Below are positions 49,919-59,390 of a stretch of DNA of 64,000 nucleotides, piece by piece. How positions within the stretch are numbered: the stretch's first letter is position 1; each line of letters starts with the position of its first letter. The notes under the pieces were generated by a model. That model was not told where the DNA came from. It searched no databases and was given only the letters and a program-made list of their open reading frames with translations. The translations under genes and the position numbers were made by a program. This DNA comes from Gracilibacillus kekensis. GTDB lineage: Bacteria > Bacillota > Bacilli > Bacillales > Amphibacillaceae. The stretch covers positions 105,456 to 169,455 of the forward strand of contig NZ_FRCZ01000006.1 in the NCBI RefSeq assembly GCF_900143085.1, written 5' to 3'.

Positions 49919-52648
49919 ATGGAAAACCAGCTAATTAATAAAACTTATTATCATACATATACAGAGGGCATTCTAAATGTAGAACCAATCAAGATTTTAG
50001 GTGAATTATTTAAAGGTGAACAACAAAACGAAATGCCTGATTTATCATACATCCGCTTTGCACAGGGAGAAGTATATTATTTCTTTCAGGATTTTGAATC
50101 GGCTATTTTTAAATGGGAAAATGTCTCTAATGAATTAAAGCCTTGGGCACAGAAAAATATAGCAGATGCGCATGTGAAGATGAATTTGCTTGCCATTGCT
50201 GAAGATTACTACAATGCAATCGAAACAGATTCTGAAGTATTAAAAACAGAAGTGCTCATGCAATTATTTTCATTATATATACAGCTTGGAAAGTATGGAA
50301 AGGCAGTTAGTTCAATTAAGCGAGCGGTTGAAATAAATCCTGACTATCCTCAAGTAACTGCTATGGCCAGAGAATTTTTTGAAGAGCAACAGGATTGGGA
50401 GAATGCGATTGAGCTAGCTGCTAACGAAGCTAAGCGAACTGAGTCTTTATCATGGTTTTTGGTTTTAGAAAAATATGTGGAACAAGGGCATACTTCAACG
50501 ATTCATCCAAACTATTTTAGTGAGGTATTAATGATTCTTTATAATATTGATTTGAATCGTTTTGAGGATTTAACAACAGCGCTTTGGAACAGTTACATGC
50601 AAAATGATTTGTATTTTTCCTGGTTGGAAGAGATCAACAGTTTTCTGTTGAGTGTTGAACCAGAACAATCCTATGCATGGAACAAACTTTTCAGTCAATA
50701 TAATGTAGCATACTTTGAATTATTAGATGGAAACTATTTAGTAGAAGAATTTTCTTACTTAATTCCTACCCATTTAACCAATTGGTTGAAAATATCTACA
50801 GCTTCAAATGCTGTACTTGCTGCTTCTGCTGTACTGACTTGGAATGAAATTTTCCCATCACACATGGAGGCCTCGACAGTTGCTGAGGCTGAAAATCGAT
50901 TAAGCAAGTCTGCGCGTTATCAGAATGGTATGGAAGATGGAGTTTCGCTTTTTAAATCCATTATAGGTTGGGCAGAGAAGGAAGGTTTGTTGTGGGATAA
51001 ACGTTATCACTGGATGATTGATGAATTACAAGATTTAAATCACCATCATTTAATGATTACAGGAACAGAAGCGACAGGAAAGGCAGCATTTGTGAATACT
51101 CTACTAGAAGAAGAACTTTCAGAAGATACTAGTAACGCTATAGTCCTCTATAAAGATGCAGACAATGCGAAAATAAAAGCGATCACGCAAGAAGAGGAGA
51201 AAAGCATTGCAGAGCATAATGATTTTAAAGAAGCGGCGCAAGATAGCGAGACGATTGTTTCTTGTAGAATGCCGGTCACTTTTTTAAATAACCATAATCT
51301 TGCTTTAATTGATTCTCCAGCAATCACTGTGCAAAATGAATTCAGGAGTCAAGAGAATCAATATTTAAAATTAGCAGATAGTCTCTTGTTTGTTATAAAT
51401 GCAGATTTCAATCTAACAGGTAACGAGCTTGATAAGGCGCTTAAAATGAAAGAGCAGTCACCAGAACTTCCAATCCATTTTCTATTATGTAGTAAGACAG
51501 ACCAGCAAAGTGCTATCAAACGTACTAATAAAATAATTACCAGGATTAATTCCTATTTCACAAACGCAAAAGTGTTTACTTTTATCATAAATGAGGATAG
51601 TAAAAAGCAAATAGATGCATTATCAGCTTTTATAAAATCAATAAAGAATGGACAGAAGTTAGAAGAGCATCGTACTACTAATATTCTTTATTATATCAGG
51701 AAATCAATGGACTTTTTACTGTATAAACGTGAAGAGGAGGAAATCTCCTTAAGAGATAGAATAGAATGGAATGAAGAGATTGTTGCCAAATTGAATGGCG
51801 CACAAAATCAGTTATTTGACATTGAAGAAAATGCGGCTCAAGTCATTAAAAATTCTTATAGTAGCATTATAGAAAAGTGGCGGCGGGATTTGAAAACCAA
51901 GTTGCCGATATTGATTCAACAAAGTGCTGAAATAGTTCAGCAAGACAGTGATATCCGTAAAATTCATAGTGAACTCAACAGTGAAATAAATAAACGAATA
52001 AATCATTATATTGAAGAAACAGTTCTACCGGATATTTATGTAGATCTCCTTAAATGGGTTGAGGATAGTGAGATGGAACTTAAGGAGAGTGAGACTTATT
52101 TTAGGGAGATGTGTGAAAGTTTTAATCAATTGTACGGTGAGGAAAAGATATCTTTTGAATGTGATAGCAGAGTACTGAACGATTGGAACCGTGATATCGA
52201 ACGGATGACCATAAGAAATATCCAATTGACGGAAGCAACTTTTATAAGTTACCACGCCAGTTCACAATTTTTATGGAAAGGTGCAGGGAAACTTGTTGAT
52301 ACACTCTTGAAGAATAAGGACTTACTTCATGATAAATTTAAACAATACATTAAAGGAAAAGACTATAGCAAAACAATTAAAATGATAACGGATGAATTTA
52401 TGCAGCAATTTGAGATATTTGATAAATCGATCAAGCGTGATGTTCATATGTTCTTTGCGGATCCAAATCGTGTAATAAAAGAAATTTTAGCTGAAACACA
52501 TGACGACATAGAAAGAAATAACGCTAGCTTAAATGATATGCAAAAACAACCGGACCTATATCGCAATCCGATTACTTTGTTTGAAATTAAGCTTCGTCAA
52601 TTGGACTGGATGGCTACATCTAATCAACGAATTTATGAAAAGAATTAG
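49919..52648 (+). CDS. TPR-containing dynamin-like GTPase protein
   Basis: About 909 residues from ATG 49919 (GGGGGAG 9-10 bases upstream). Residues 10-180 form tetratricopeptide-like helices (EAEDYYNAIE-type, KYGKAVSSIKRAVEINPDYP). A P-loop-like GTEATGKA is at 382-389, with Ala where Ser/Thr normally binds magnesium. LALIDSPA stands at the G3 position and LLCSKTD at G4, so a degenerate dynamin/septin-like G domain is likely. The C-terminal 330 residues are coiled helices, as in bacterial dynamin stalks. No transmembrane span. Role unknown; membrane remodelling or stress protection is speculation. Confidence 0.7.
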   Translation: MENQLINKTYYHTYTEGILNVEPIKILGELFKGEQQNEMPDLSYIRFAQGEVYYFFQDFESAIFKWENVSNELKPWAQKNIADAHVKMNLLAIAEDYYNAIETDSEVLKTEVLMQLFSLYIQLGKYGKAVSSIKRAVEINPDYPQVTAMAREFFEEQQDWENAIELAANEAKRTESLSWFLVLEKYVEQGHTSTIHPNYFSEVLMILYNIDLNRFEDLTTALWNSYMQNDLYFSWLEEINSFLLSVEPEQSYAWNKLFSQYNVAYFELLDGNYLVEEFSYLIPTHLTNWLKISTASNAVLAASAVLTWNEIFPSHMEASTVAEAENRLSKSARYQNGMEDGVSLFKSIIGWAEKEGLLWDKRYHWMIDELQDLNHHHLMITGTEATGKAAFVNTLLEEELSEDTSNAIVLYKDADNAKIKAITQEEEKSIAEHNDFKEAAQDSETIVSCRMPVTFLNNHNLALIDSPAITVQNEFRSQENQYLKLADSLLFVINADFNLTGNELDKALKMKEQSPELPIHFLLCSKTDQQSAIKRTNKIITRINSYFTNAKVFTFIINEDSKKQIDALSAFIKSIKNGQKLEEHRTTNILYYIRKSMDFLLYKREEEEISLRDRIEWNEEIVAKLNGAQNQLFDIEENAAQVIKNSYSSIIEKWRRDLKTKLPILIQQSAEIVQQDSDIRKIHSELNSEINKRINHYIEETVLPDIYVDLLKWVEDSEMELKESETYFREMCESFNQLYGEEKISFECDSRVLNDWNRDIERMTIRNIQLTEATFISYHASSQFLWKGAGKLVDTLLKNKDLLHDKFKQYIKGKDYSKTIKMITDEFMQQFEIFDKSIKRDVHMFFADPNRVIKEILAETHDDIERNNASLNDMQKQPDLYRNPITLFEIKLRQLDWMATSNQRIYEKN

Positions 52649-52656
52649 ATGGGTCT

Positions 52657-52694
52657 AAAGCAGAAAGAAGAGAAATTTTCTTTCTGCTTTTTAT
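52657..52694 (+). terminator. Terminator after the TPR-GTPase
   Basis: AAAGCAGAAAGAA and TTCTTTCTGCTTT form the stem, followed by TTAT. Confidence 0.9.
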
Positions 52695-52895
52695 ATGTTT
52701 CTGTTTATAGAAAATTAAGGAGCAAAAAGAACGTACTTATAAAATAAACATTTAGAAATGATTTTCTCTGTTTTTTAACGATTAAAGTCTGTTTTTTATA
52801 TATTTTAATAGGCAATATTCTGTTAAGCTTTACATGTCTTCTAAAAAATCCTCTTGTTAGATTAAAAAACGAGGAATTTTTTATGTTTCATAAAA

Positions 52896-52909
52896 TGAAA
52901 GCGCTAACA
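52896..52909 (+). promoter_or_regulatory. Perfect cre site before rhamnogalacturonan lyase
   Basis: TGAAAGCGCTAACA matches the CcpA consensus at every position. It lies 129 bases before the start codon in an otherwise gene-free 389-base gap. Confidence 0.85.
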
Positions 52910-53037
52910 GTAATTAGAATGATGACAGTATTTAAGGAGGTGAGTGTCTGTTTTGATTATCGAGAAAAAATTAACACCTTCACCATGTACTTAAACTAGT
53001 AAGCTTATTTTCAATCTAACCTTAGGAGGAATAATGT

Positions 53038-56000
53038 ATGTTAAAACAATTTAAGAAACGATTGAAGAAAAGTGCAATTGTAATTAGCTCAGCGCTTATT
53101 GCTACTTCATTTGTTAGCACCATACAATTGCCATCCGTCAGTGCAAATGAAACTGGAGACACTCCTTACCAAATGGAATATTTAGAACGAGGTGTTGTTG
53201 CTGTTAACACAGATGAAGGTATCTTTGTAAGCTGGCGTTTATTGGGAACAGATTCAGAAGAGGTTAGCTTTAACCTTTATCGTGATGGTGAAAAGATAAA
53301 TGAAGAAGCCATTACGTCAAGCACAAATTATTTGGATGAAGAGGGTACAACGGAGTCGACTTATAGTGTGAGCGCTGTCTCGGATGGAGAAGAAGCAGAC
53401 GAATCAAAAGAAGTAAATGTGTGGGGGAATCAATATCACTCGATTCCACTTCAAAGACCAGAAGGTGGTACAACTCCTGATGGGGTAGATTATACTTATC
53501 ATGCAAATGACACCAGTGTGGGTGACCTTGATGGTGATGGTGAATATGAAATTATATTAAAGTGGGAACCGTCAAATGCTCAAGATAATTCACGCTCAGG
53601 CTATACAGGCGAAGTTTTTATGGATGCTTATGAATTAGACGGTACCCAGTTATGGAGAATCGGCCTAGGAAAGAATATTCGTGCGGGTGCACATTATACG
53701 CAATTTTTAGTTTATGACTTTGATAGTGATGGTAAAGCGGAAGTTACACTTAGAACAGCTGACGGTGCGACGGATGCAGCTGGTAATGTGATCGGTGATC
53801 CTGATGCAGATTACCGTAATGATTCGGGTTATATTCTGGAAGGACCAGAATACTTAACCGTTTTTGATGGTGAAACAGGCGAAGAACTTGTTAGTACAGA
53901 CTTTTCACCGGCTCGGGGCAACATGGGAGATTGGGGTGACACATATGGTAACCGAGGAGATCGATTCCTTGCAGGGGTGGCCTATCTTGATGGTCAAAAG
54001 CCTAGTATTGTGATGACGCGTGGTTACTATGAAAAATCGATGCTTACAGCTTATAACTTCCGAGATGGGGAGTTAACCGAACTTTGGACGTTTGATACCG
54101 ACGAGGGCAATGAAGAATATGAAGGACAGGGAAATCACAATTTAAGTATTGCTGACGTAGACGAGGATGGAAAGGATGAAATTATTTTTGGTGCAATGGC
54201 TGTTGATGATGATGGTACAGGCATGTACTCAACAGGCTGGAACCATGGTGATGCAATGCATGTAAGTGACCTTGATCCTAATAGAGAAGGTATGGAAGTA
54301 TTTCAAGTTCATGAATGGGGAGATTATGGTTTAAGCATGCGCGATGCTGCTACAGGTGAAGAGCTTTGGGCTGTTCCAACTGGTGCAGATACTGGTAGAG
54401 GATTATCAGCAGATGTAGATCCTCGATATCCAGGTGCCGAAGCTTGGGCAGTTGGTGGCGCGTGGGACGATACTGAAGGTTACTATTATACTGCCGATGG
54501 TGAACAAATTGGGGATACAATTCCAACTTCTAACTTTGCTATCTGGTGGGATGGCGATTTATCCCGTGAGCTATTGGACCATGACTGGACAAATTATGAT
54601 GTAGGAATTGGAACACCAAGAATTGATAAATGGGATTATGAAAATAATGAACTTAACAATATTTTGATGCTGGAAGGCACAACTTCAAACAATGGTACAA
54701 AAGGAAATCCAGCATTACAAGCTGACCTCATTGGTGATTGGCGTGAAGAAGTCATTGTTAGAGATATTGAAAGTACAGAACTTCGTCTTTATACAACAAC
54801 CGATTTAACAGAGCACAGGATTCCAACCCTTATGCATGACTCAGTGTATCGCTTAGGAATTGCTTGGCAAAATGTAGCCTATAACCAACCACCACACACA
54901 AGCTACTTCTTAGGTAACGACATGGCGGAAGCACCAAAACCAAACGCTAACTTTATTGTTCCGTCCAATGTCGATGTGAACCCTGATAAATTGAATGGAA
55001 AGTTGAAAGGGAAGCTTACCATAAATGTTGAAGTGCCAGATAATGCTAAGGATTTAGTTGATGGTGAAGCTGCTACCCTTGCTATTAACGGAAAAACAGT
55101 AGACGGAAACATTTCAGCAGGAAGTAAGGGTTATCAAGTGAAAATGGAACGTAGAGAATTTGTTCGAGCATTAGCTGGACAAACCGGCGACACTGAAGTT
55201 AGGGTTAGTATCAGTTCTGCAAGCGGTGATATTTTTGTTGGAGCAGATACAGTGAATGTACAAACTTCAGCACCAGCTTTAACGGTTAATGAAGTAGAGG
55301 ATGTAAAAGTAGGTGATTCATTTAGCCTTACCTATTCATTGAGCGGTGAGGGAGATAATCTTCGGTCAATTGAGATGAACCTTAATTATGATCCAGAGCA
55401 ACTAGAGTTTGTTTCCGTCGATCCAATAGTAAAAAAATTAAATATAACGCATGAGTCTGAACAACCAGGTGAGATTCGTCTCAAGTTAGAAGGTCCTCCA
55501 AGTCGTTTCTTTAACGATCCAGACTTGTTTAAGGTGAATATGACAGCGAAGGAAACAGAAGCATTTACAACTGATGTTACTCTAACGGATATGGCTTATA
55601 CAACAACTAGTAAGGAAGTCATTTCAATGGAGGATATTGGCCAGTCTATTAATTTATTTGACGAAGTATCCAACATTGCTGTGAGTGGCGAAGATGGAGT
55701 GCAGGCCATCGATTCAAATGGTGGAACATTACAGTTAACAGCACAAGTCTCTCCTGCCAATGCAAATCAAAATGTGGAATGGTCTGTAACTGATTTGGAT
55801 GGTTTTGATACAGATACTGCTTCTATCACTCCAGAAGGATTATTATCAGGTAACACGGAAGGTTTAAATGGAGAGGTTAAAGTTATTGCAGAGGCAATGG
55901 ACGGCTCAGGCATAGTAGGAGAGCTAGTTGTTGACATTTCCAATCAGCTAGCATTAGTAACAGGAGATCTTTTTGGAACAAGCCCAGCATGGTCAGCGGG

Positions 56001-56352
56001 TACAGAATATGATAAAGCATTTGATGGAGATACAAGTACCTTCTTCGACTATCAAGAAGCAAATGGTGGTTATACAGGAATTGATGCAGGAGAAGGTAAT
56101 CAAGTAGAACCTGTTCAAATCAGATTCTACCCTAGAGAAGGATTTACGCGAAGGATGACTGGAGGTAAAATCCAAGGATCAAATGTTTCTTCAGACGAAG
56201 GGTTCGTCGATTTATATACGATCAGCTCAGAGCCCGACTCTGGATGGAATGTAGTAGAACTTTCAACGGAAGAAACGTATCGCTATCTTCGTTATATAAG
56301 CCCCGATGGAGGTCACGCAAATATCGCTGAACTGGAATTTTATACTCAATAA
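53038..56352 (+). CDS. Rhamnogalacturonan lyase PL11 with cohesin-like and discoidin-like modules
   Basis: 1104 residues. Signal peptide to about residue 37 (SVSANE). Residues 40-625 are a PL11 beta-propeller lyase (YLERGVVAV, GDLDGDGEYEIILKWEPSNAQDNS, GKNIRAGAHYTQFLVYDFDSDG, GNMGDWGDTYGNRGDRFLA). Then a beta domain (635-740), a cohesin-like fold (747-870: VGDSFSLTYSLSG, MNLNYDPEQLEFVSV), a Big_2-like Ig domain (878-968) and a C-terminal F5/8-type module (969-1104). It degrades the rhamnogalacturonan-I backbone outside the cell. AGGAGG precedes ATG 53038. Confidence 0.92.
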   Translation: MLKQFKKRLKKSAIVISSALIATSFVSTIQLPSVSANETGDTPYQMEYLERGVVAVNTDEGIFVSWRLLGTDSEEVSFNLYRDGEKINEEAITSSTNYLDEEGTTESTYSVSAVSDGEEADESKEVNVWGNQYHSIPLQRPEGGTTPDGVDYTYHANDTSVGDLDGDGEYEIILKWEPSNAQDNSRSGYTGEVFMDAYELDGTQLWRIGLGKNIRAGAHYTQFLVYDFDSDGKAEVTLRTADGATDAAGNVIGDPDADYRNDSGYILEGPEYLTVFDGETGEELVSTDFSPARGNMGDWGDTYGNRGDRFLAGVAYLDGQKPSIVMTRGYYEKSMLTAYNFRDGELTELWTFDTDEGNEEYEGQGNHNLSIADVDEDGKDEIIFGAMAVDDDGTGMYSTGWNHGDAMHVSDLDPNREGMEVFQVHEWGDYGLSMRDAATGEELWAVPTGADTGRGLSADVDPRYPGAEAWAVGGAWDDTEGYYYTADGEQIGDTIPTSNFAIWWDGDLSRELLDHDWTNYDVGIGTPRIDKWDYENNELNNILMLEGTTSNNGTKGNPALQADLIGDWREEVIVRDIESTELRLYTTTDLTEHRIPTLMHDSVYRLGIAWQNVAYNQPPHTSYFLGNDMAEAPKPNANFIVPSNVDVNPDKLNGKLKGKLTINVEVPDNAKDLVDGEAATLAINGKTVDGNISAGSKGYQVKMERREFVRALAGQTGDTEVRVSISSASGDIFVGADTVNVQTSAPALTVNEVEDVKVGDSFSLTYSLSGEGDNLRSIEMNLNYDPEQLEFVSVDPIVKKLNITHESEQPGEIRLKLEGPPSRFFNDPDLFKVNMTAKETEAFTTDVTLTDMAYTTTSKEVISMEDIGQSINLFDEVSNIAVSGEDGVQAIDSNGGTLQLTAQVSPANANQNVEWSVTDLDGFDTDTASITPEGLLSGNTEGLNGEVKVIAEAMDGSGIVGELVVDISNQLALVTGDLFGTSPAWSAGTEYDKAFDGDTSTFFDYQEANGGYTGIDAGEGNQVEPVQIRFYPREGFTRRMTGGKIQGSNVSSDEGFVDLYTISSEPDSGWNVVELSTEETYRYLRYISPDGGHANIAELEFYTQ

Positions 56353-56370
56353 AAATAAGCTAAAAAAGGT

Positions 56371-56405
56371 AGGCATAAGTTCGATCGTTGAACTTATGCC
56401 TTTTT
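56371..56405 (+). terminator. Terminator after rhamnogalacturonan lyase
   Basis: AGGCATAAGTTC and GAACTTATGCCT form a 12-bp stem followed by TTTT. Confidence 0.93.
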
Positions 56406-56473
56406 GTTCTCCAATATTTCTAAATAGAAGGATCAACAAATGCCTCTCAATTCCCTATAGTTTAAACATCACC

Positions 56474-56965
56474 CTAGACCGTTAAATCATTTTCAGATTT
56501 TATATTAATTGCTTCTTGTAAAAGTCTTTGTAGAACGGCAGCAAAGACTGCAATCACGAAAGGAGCACCCACCATAACCATTCCGACTAATATGAGACCT
56601 GGAGCATCATCCCATTCAGCTACTATATAGACAAGTGGCAATGCTACTACATACAAGCCGCTTATAATAATGGCACAATATTTTATTTTCTTTAAAGCTT
56701 TTACAGATAATTTCGAGAATGCTTTGTTCTTATCAATATAACTTAAAAGTTTAAACGCCTGATACAATGCAACATAAAATGGTAGAACCGAAGAATACAT
56801 AATAATTAAAATACCAAACACCACATATGCAAGCGTTGAGTTATTTTTTGCAGCTTCAATAGCTTCATTTGCTATCTGAGGCAACAAGAAAATGCACAAA
56901 GCAAGGACAGGAAGTCCCATTAGAATAACAGCTATCTTTAAAAAGATTGTTGAACCTTGTTTCAT
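56474..56965 (-). CDS. DUF2975 membrane protein (YoaS-like)
   Basis: 163 residues from ATG 56965 (GAGGTG ribosome binding site 6 bases upstream; an in-frame GTG at 56974 overlaps that site). Four spans: residues 8-27, 44-66, 94-117 and 124-145. The layout and the segment FKLLSYIDKNKAFSKLSVKALKKIK between spans 2 and 3 are typical of DUF2975. In other bacilli the gene is followed by a small YozG-like helix-turn-helix gene; none is seen here. Confidence 0.8.
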   Translation of the reverse strand: MKQGSTIFLKIAVILMGLPVLALCIFLLPQIANEAIEAAKNNSTLAYVVFGILIIMYSSVLPFYVALYQAFKLLSYIDKNKAFSKLSVKALKKIKYCAIIISGLYVVALPLVYIVAEWDDAPGLILVGMVMVGAPFVIAVFAAVLQRLLQEAINIKSENDLTV

Positions 56966-57033
56966 AAGAAGCACCTCATTAATTTATTGTCCATATGAAT
57001 TTAACATATTATTTATCGTTTTTCAATAAAAAA

Positions 57034-57162
57034 TTATTGAAAACCAAAAGAAGATGGTTTTACTAGTAATATTAAGTGGACATCCTTTGCATTCGCAAAT
57101 TGCTTTATATCGGTTTTATACATTGAGCGTATTATTACTGTTTCATCTTTAAAATGTAGCAT
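57034..57162 (-). pseudogene. N-terminal remnant of a GNAT-like gene
   Basis: 42 codons on the minus strand (MLHFKDETVIIRSMYKTDIKQF...) with AAAAGGGA before ATG 57162. The start looks like that of GNAT acetyltransferases (xLKDxxVxIR), but the frame ends before the acetyl-CoA motif. Probably a truncated gene. Confidence 0.4.
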
Positions 57163-57195
57163 TCCCTTTTTGTAGAATAACTAGTTAATTCTCTT

Positions 57196-57480
57196 TAATC
57201 ATTGTAATGAACTCTGCAGTATCAGTGGAAAAAACATCCTTTTGTACAAATCCTATTTTTTTTTATAAATGAATTGCTCTTTTATTAAATGTGGCAACAG
57301 AAAGTCTAATAGGTGTTTCTCCGTACTTATCTTTAATGTTGTTAACTATAAATGTGCAGAATTCATATCCGTAACCTTTTCCTACATAATCAGGGTGTAT
57401 GCCCAGTCCGATATCTAGATGCTTATCATTGTAGACACCGTATCTATAATGATGTATCAGGACATCAATCTGCTTATTCT
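57196..57480 (-). pseudogene. C-terminal GNAT remnant with nonsense codon
   Basis: On the minus strand YRYGVYNDKHLDIGLGI, HPDYVGKGYGYEFCTFIV (acetyl-CoA motif) and RLSVATFNKRAIHL lead to TAA at 57265-57263; the same frame continues KKIGFVQKDVFSTDTAEFITMIKEN to a second TAA. The broken codon sits where GNATs have Tyr (HLYxKxGF). The N-terminal half is replaced by ABC-F sequence on the opposite strand. Confidence 0.65.
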
Positions 57481-57886
57481 TGATGAACCTACCAATCATC
57501 TAGATATAGATTCTAGAGAAGTGTTGGAAGAAACTTTAGAAGGTTTTCAAGGTACAATAATAGGTGTGTCACATGATCGTTATTTTCTTAATAGACTATT
57601 TAGTAAAATTCATTGGATTGAAGACCAGCATCTCTACTGTTTTGATGGAGATTACAATTGGGCTAAAAAGAAACGAGAGGAACAACGTGAAAAGAAGTTC
57701 CTTTAAGAACTGAAAACAAAAAGGCTTGATAATAAAAAACTGAAAACTGATTTGGAGAAAATAGAGGTTAGCATTATTAAGATGGAAGAAAAAATAGTGG
57801 AAACGAAGGATATAACATTATTACAAAAGCTATATCAAGAGAAAGAAGACTTGGAGAAAAGGTGGGAAGTACTGTGTGATTGGTGA
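57455..57886 (+). pseudogene. C-terminal fragment of an ABC-F ATPase
   Basis: Coherent from INLLILDEPTNHLDIDSR (Walker B and D-loop) through GTIIGVSHDRYFLNRL (H-loop) and DGDYNWAKKKREE to TAA at 57704-57706. The same frame goes on for 59 codons (ELKTKRLDNKK... WEVLCDW), a coiled coil typical of ABC-F C termini. The Walker A half and first ATPase domain are absent. It resembles ribosome-protection (antibiotic-resistance-type) ABC-F proteins such as VmlR/Vga, but only a remnant remains. Junction with the GNAT remnant is near 57455-57475. Confidence 0.7.
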
Positions 57887-57970
57887 TGATTTCCTTTTGT
57901 ACTTAAATAATGTGTGCCAAGCCTATGAATAAATGGAAATATTCAAGAGAGCAGTTACTTTCCAAGAGAT

Positions 57971-58009
57971 GAAACCATCTAACACTTAAATGGATAGATG
58001 GTTCTTTTT
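57971..58009. terminator. Terminator hairpin between ABC-F remnant and MFS gene
   Basis: AACCATCTA and TAGATGGTT form a 9-bp stem with 13-base loop; the T-run (CTTTTTC) is on the plus-strand side, with a weaker one on the minus side. Confidence 0.6.
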
Positions 58010-58037
58010 CTCTTTGTTTGTAAGGAATCATCAGTCA

Positions 58038-59390
58038 TCATTTTGTTTTTCGAATTAACATATAAAGTAAAGCTGTGAAGCAGGCTGTAAATGTTAATAT
58101 TAGAAAGACGTTGCTGTATCTAGTTTCATTAGCTGTTTGGATAAAAGAAAAAATACTAATATTTGAGAAGAGTTGAGTTCCTAGCAAAAGGCCAATTACA
58201 CTTGTTGCTACAGCACCTGCAATGAAATTAAACATTGTGAAAAATCCCATCCCAATTCCAAGCGATTCTTTAGGCAGTGTTTGAGAAATCGTGTTAGTCA
58301 AAGCTACTCGGATGAATGTTACACCAATGTTCCCAAAAATTAAGAAGATGGCGATCCAGATCGGATGGATTGAGACAAAAATTGAGAGAAGAAGATAACA
58401 TATACCAAGACAAGAGATTGATAAATAGAAAACTACACTGTTTCCAAATACATCCGCCAGCTTACCAGCTTTTTTGCCTAGTAATGCTGCGATCACAGCT
58501 GAAGGAAATAATACAAGCCCTATAAGGAGGGGAGTTAAATCTTGGATGTCATCAAGAAATAATGGCGTTGCAAAAGTCAAAGCAAAAAGTAATGCAGCAG
58601 TTAGAAATGTAATGAATAGCATAAAGGAATAACGTTTATTCATAAATAAGCTAGGCACTACAATGGGAGTATGATAGGTATTGATTCGAATAATTAAAAG
58701 TATTGCGCTAATAGCAAACAATGCAACAAATGTTAACGAATAGTTGGTTATAGTTAGAACAACGAAGGCGATAGTCGCGGTTAAAAAGCAGGCTCCTAGA
58801 TAATCAATAGATTTTGAAGTTCGATTATCTAAATCTGGTAAATATTTTCTTAATAAAGGTAAGGTGATTAAAGGAATAAAAGACAATGTGAAAAGAAGTC
58901 GCCAATTCACTATTTCAGCAACTATACCAGAAATAATAGGCCCCAGTGCAGTACCTAATGCCATGCCAATTGCCAATGTTCCGATTGCTCTTCCTCTTTC
59001 AGCTTCTGGGAAAAAACGAGCGGGTACAATCATCGAAATGGTAGGAATAACAGCAGCCCCGGCTGCTTGTAACATTCTACTGATAATTACCATTGGATAA
59101 TTTAAGGCAAATAGACCAATTAAGGAACCAATAGCCAAAATGATTAATCCAATTTGTATTAACAATCGTAAGGAAAATATATCCGCCAGTTTTCCATATA
59201 ATACGGTTCCTATAGCATAAATCATCATATAGGAAGAAATTACCCAACTTATTTGAGCAGAGGTCAAAGCAAACTCAGCCTGAATTAAAGGAAGAGCAAT
59301 ATTAAAAATAAAAGCATTCATTACCGAGAAGATCAGTACTACAACTAAAACCCTTAATAACATATGCTTGCTTTTATGTGTTAAAGTCAT
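58038..59390 (-). CDS. MFS drug-efflux-type transporter (DHA2-like)
   Basis: 450 residues, 12-14 predicted spans. Motif A GKLADIFSLR, motif C-like region MALGTALGPIISGIVAE and a proline/alanine-rich SMIVPARFFPEAERGRAIG identify a drug:proton antiporter related to the DHA2/Tet(L)-type group. Its ATG overlaps the marR stop by one base, so regulator and pump are one unit. Substrate unknown. Confidence 0.88.
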   Translation of the reverse strand: MTLTHKSKHMLLRVLVVVLIFSVMNAFIFNIALPLIQAEFALTSAQISWVISSYMMIYAIGTVLYGKLADIFSLRLLIQIGLIILAIGSLIGLFALNYPMVIISRMLQAAGAAVIPTISMIVPARFFPEAERGRAIGTLAIGMALGTALGPIISGIVAEIVNWRLLFTLSFIPLITLPLLRKYLPDLDNRTSKSIDYLGACFLTATIAFVVLTITNYSLTFVALFAISAILLIIRINTYHTPIVVPSLFMNKRYSFMLFITFLTAALLFALTFATPLFLDDIQDLTPLLIGLVLFPSAVIAALLGKKAGKLADVFGNSVVFYLSISCLGICYLLLSIFVSIHPIWIAIFLIFGNIGVTFIRVALTNTISQTLPKESLGIGMGFFTMFNFIAGAVATSVIGLLLGTQLFSNISIFSFIQTANETRYSNVFLILTFTACFTALLYMLIRKTK

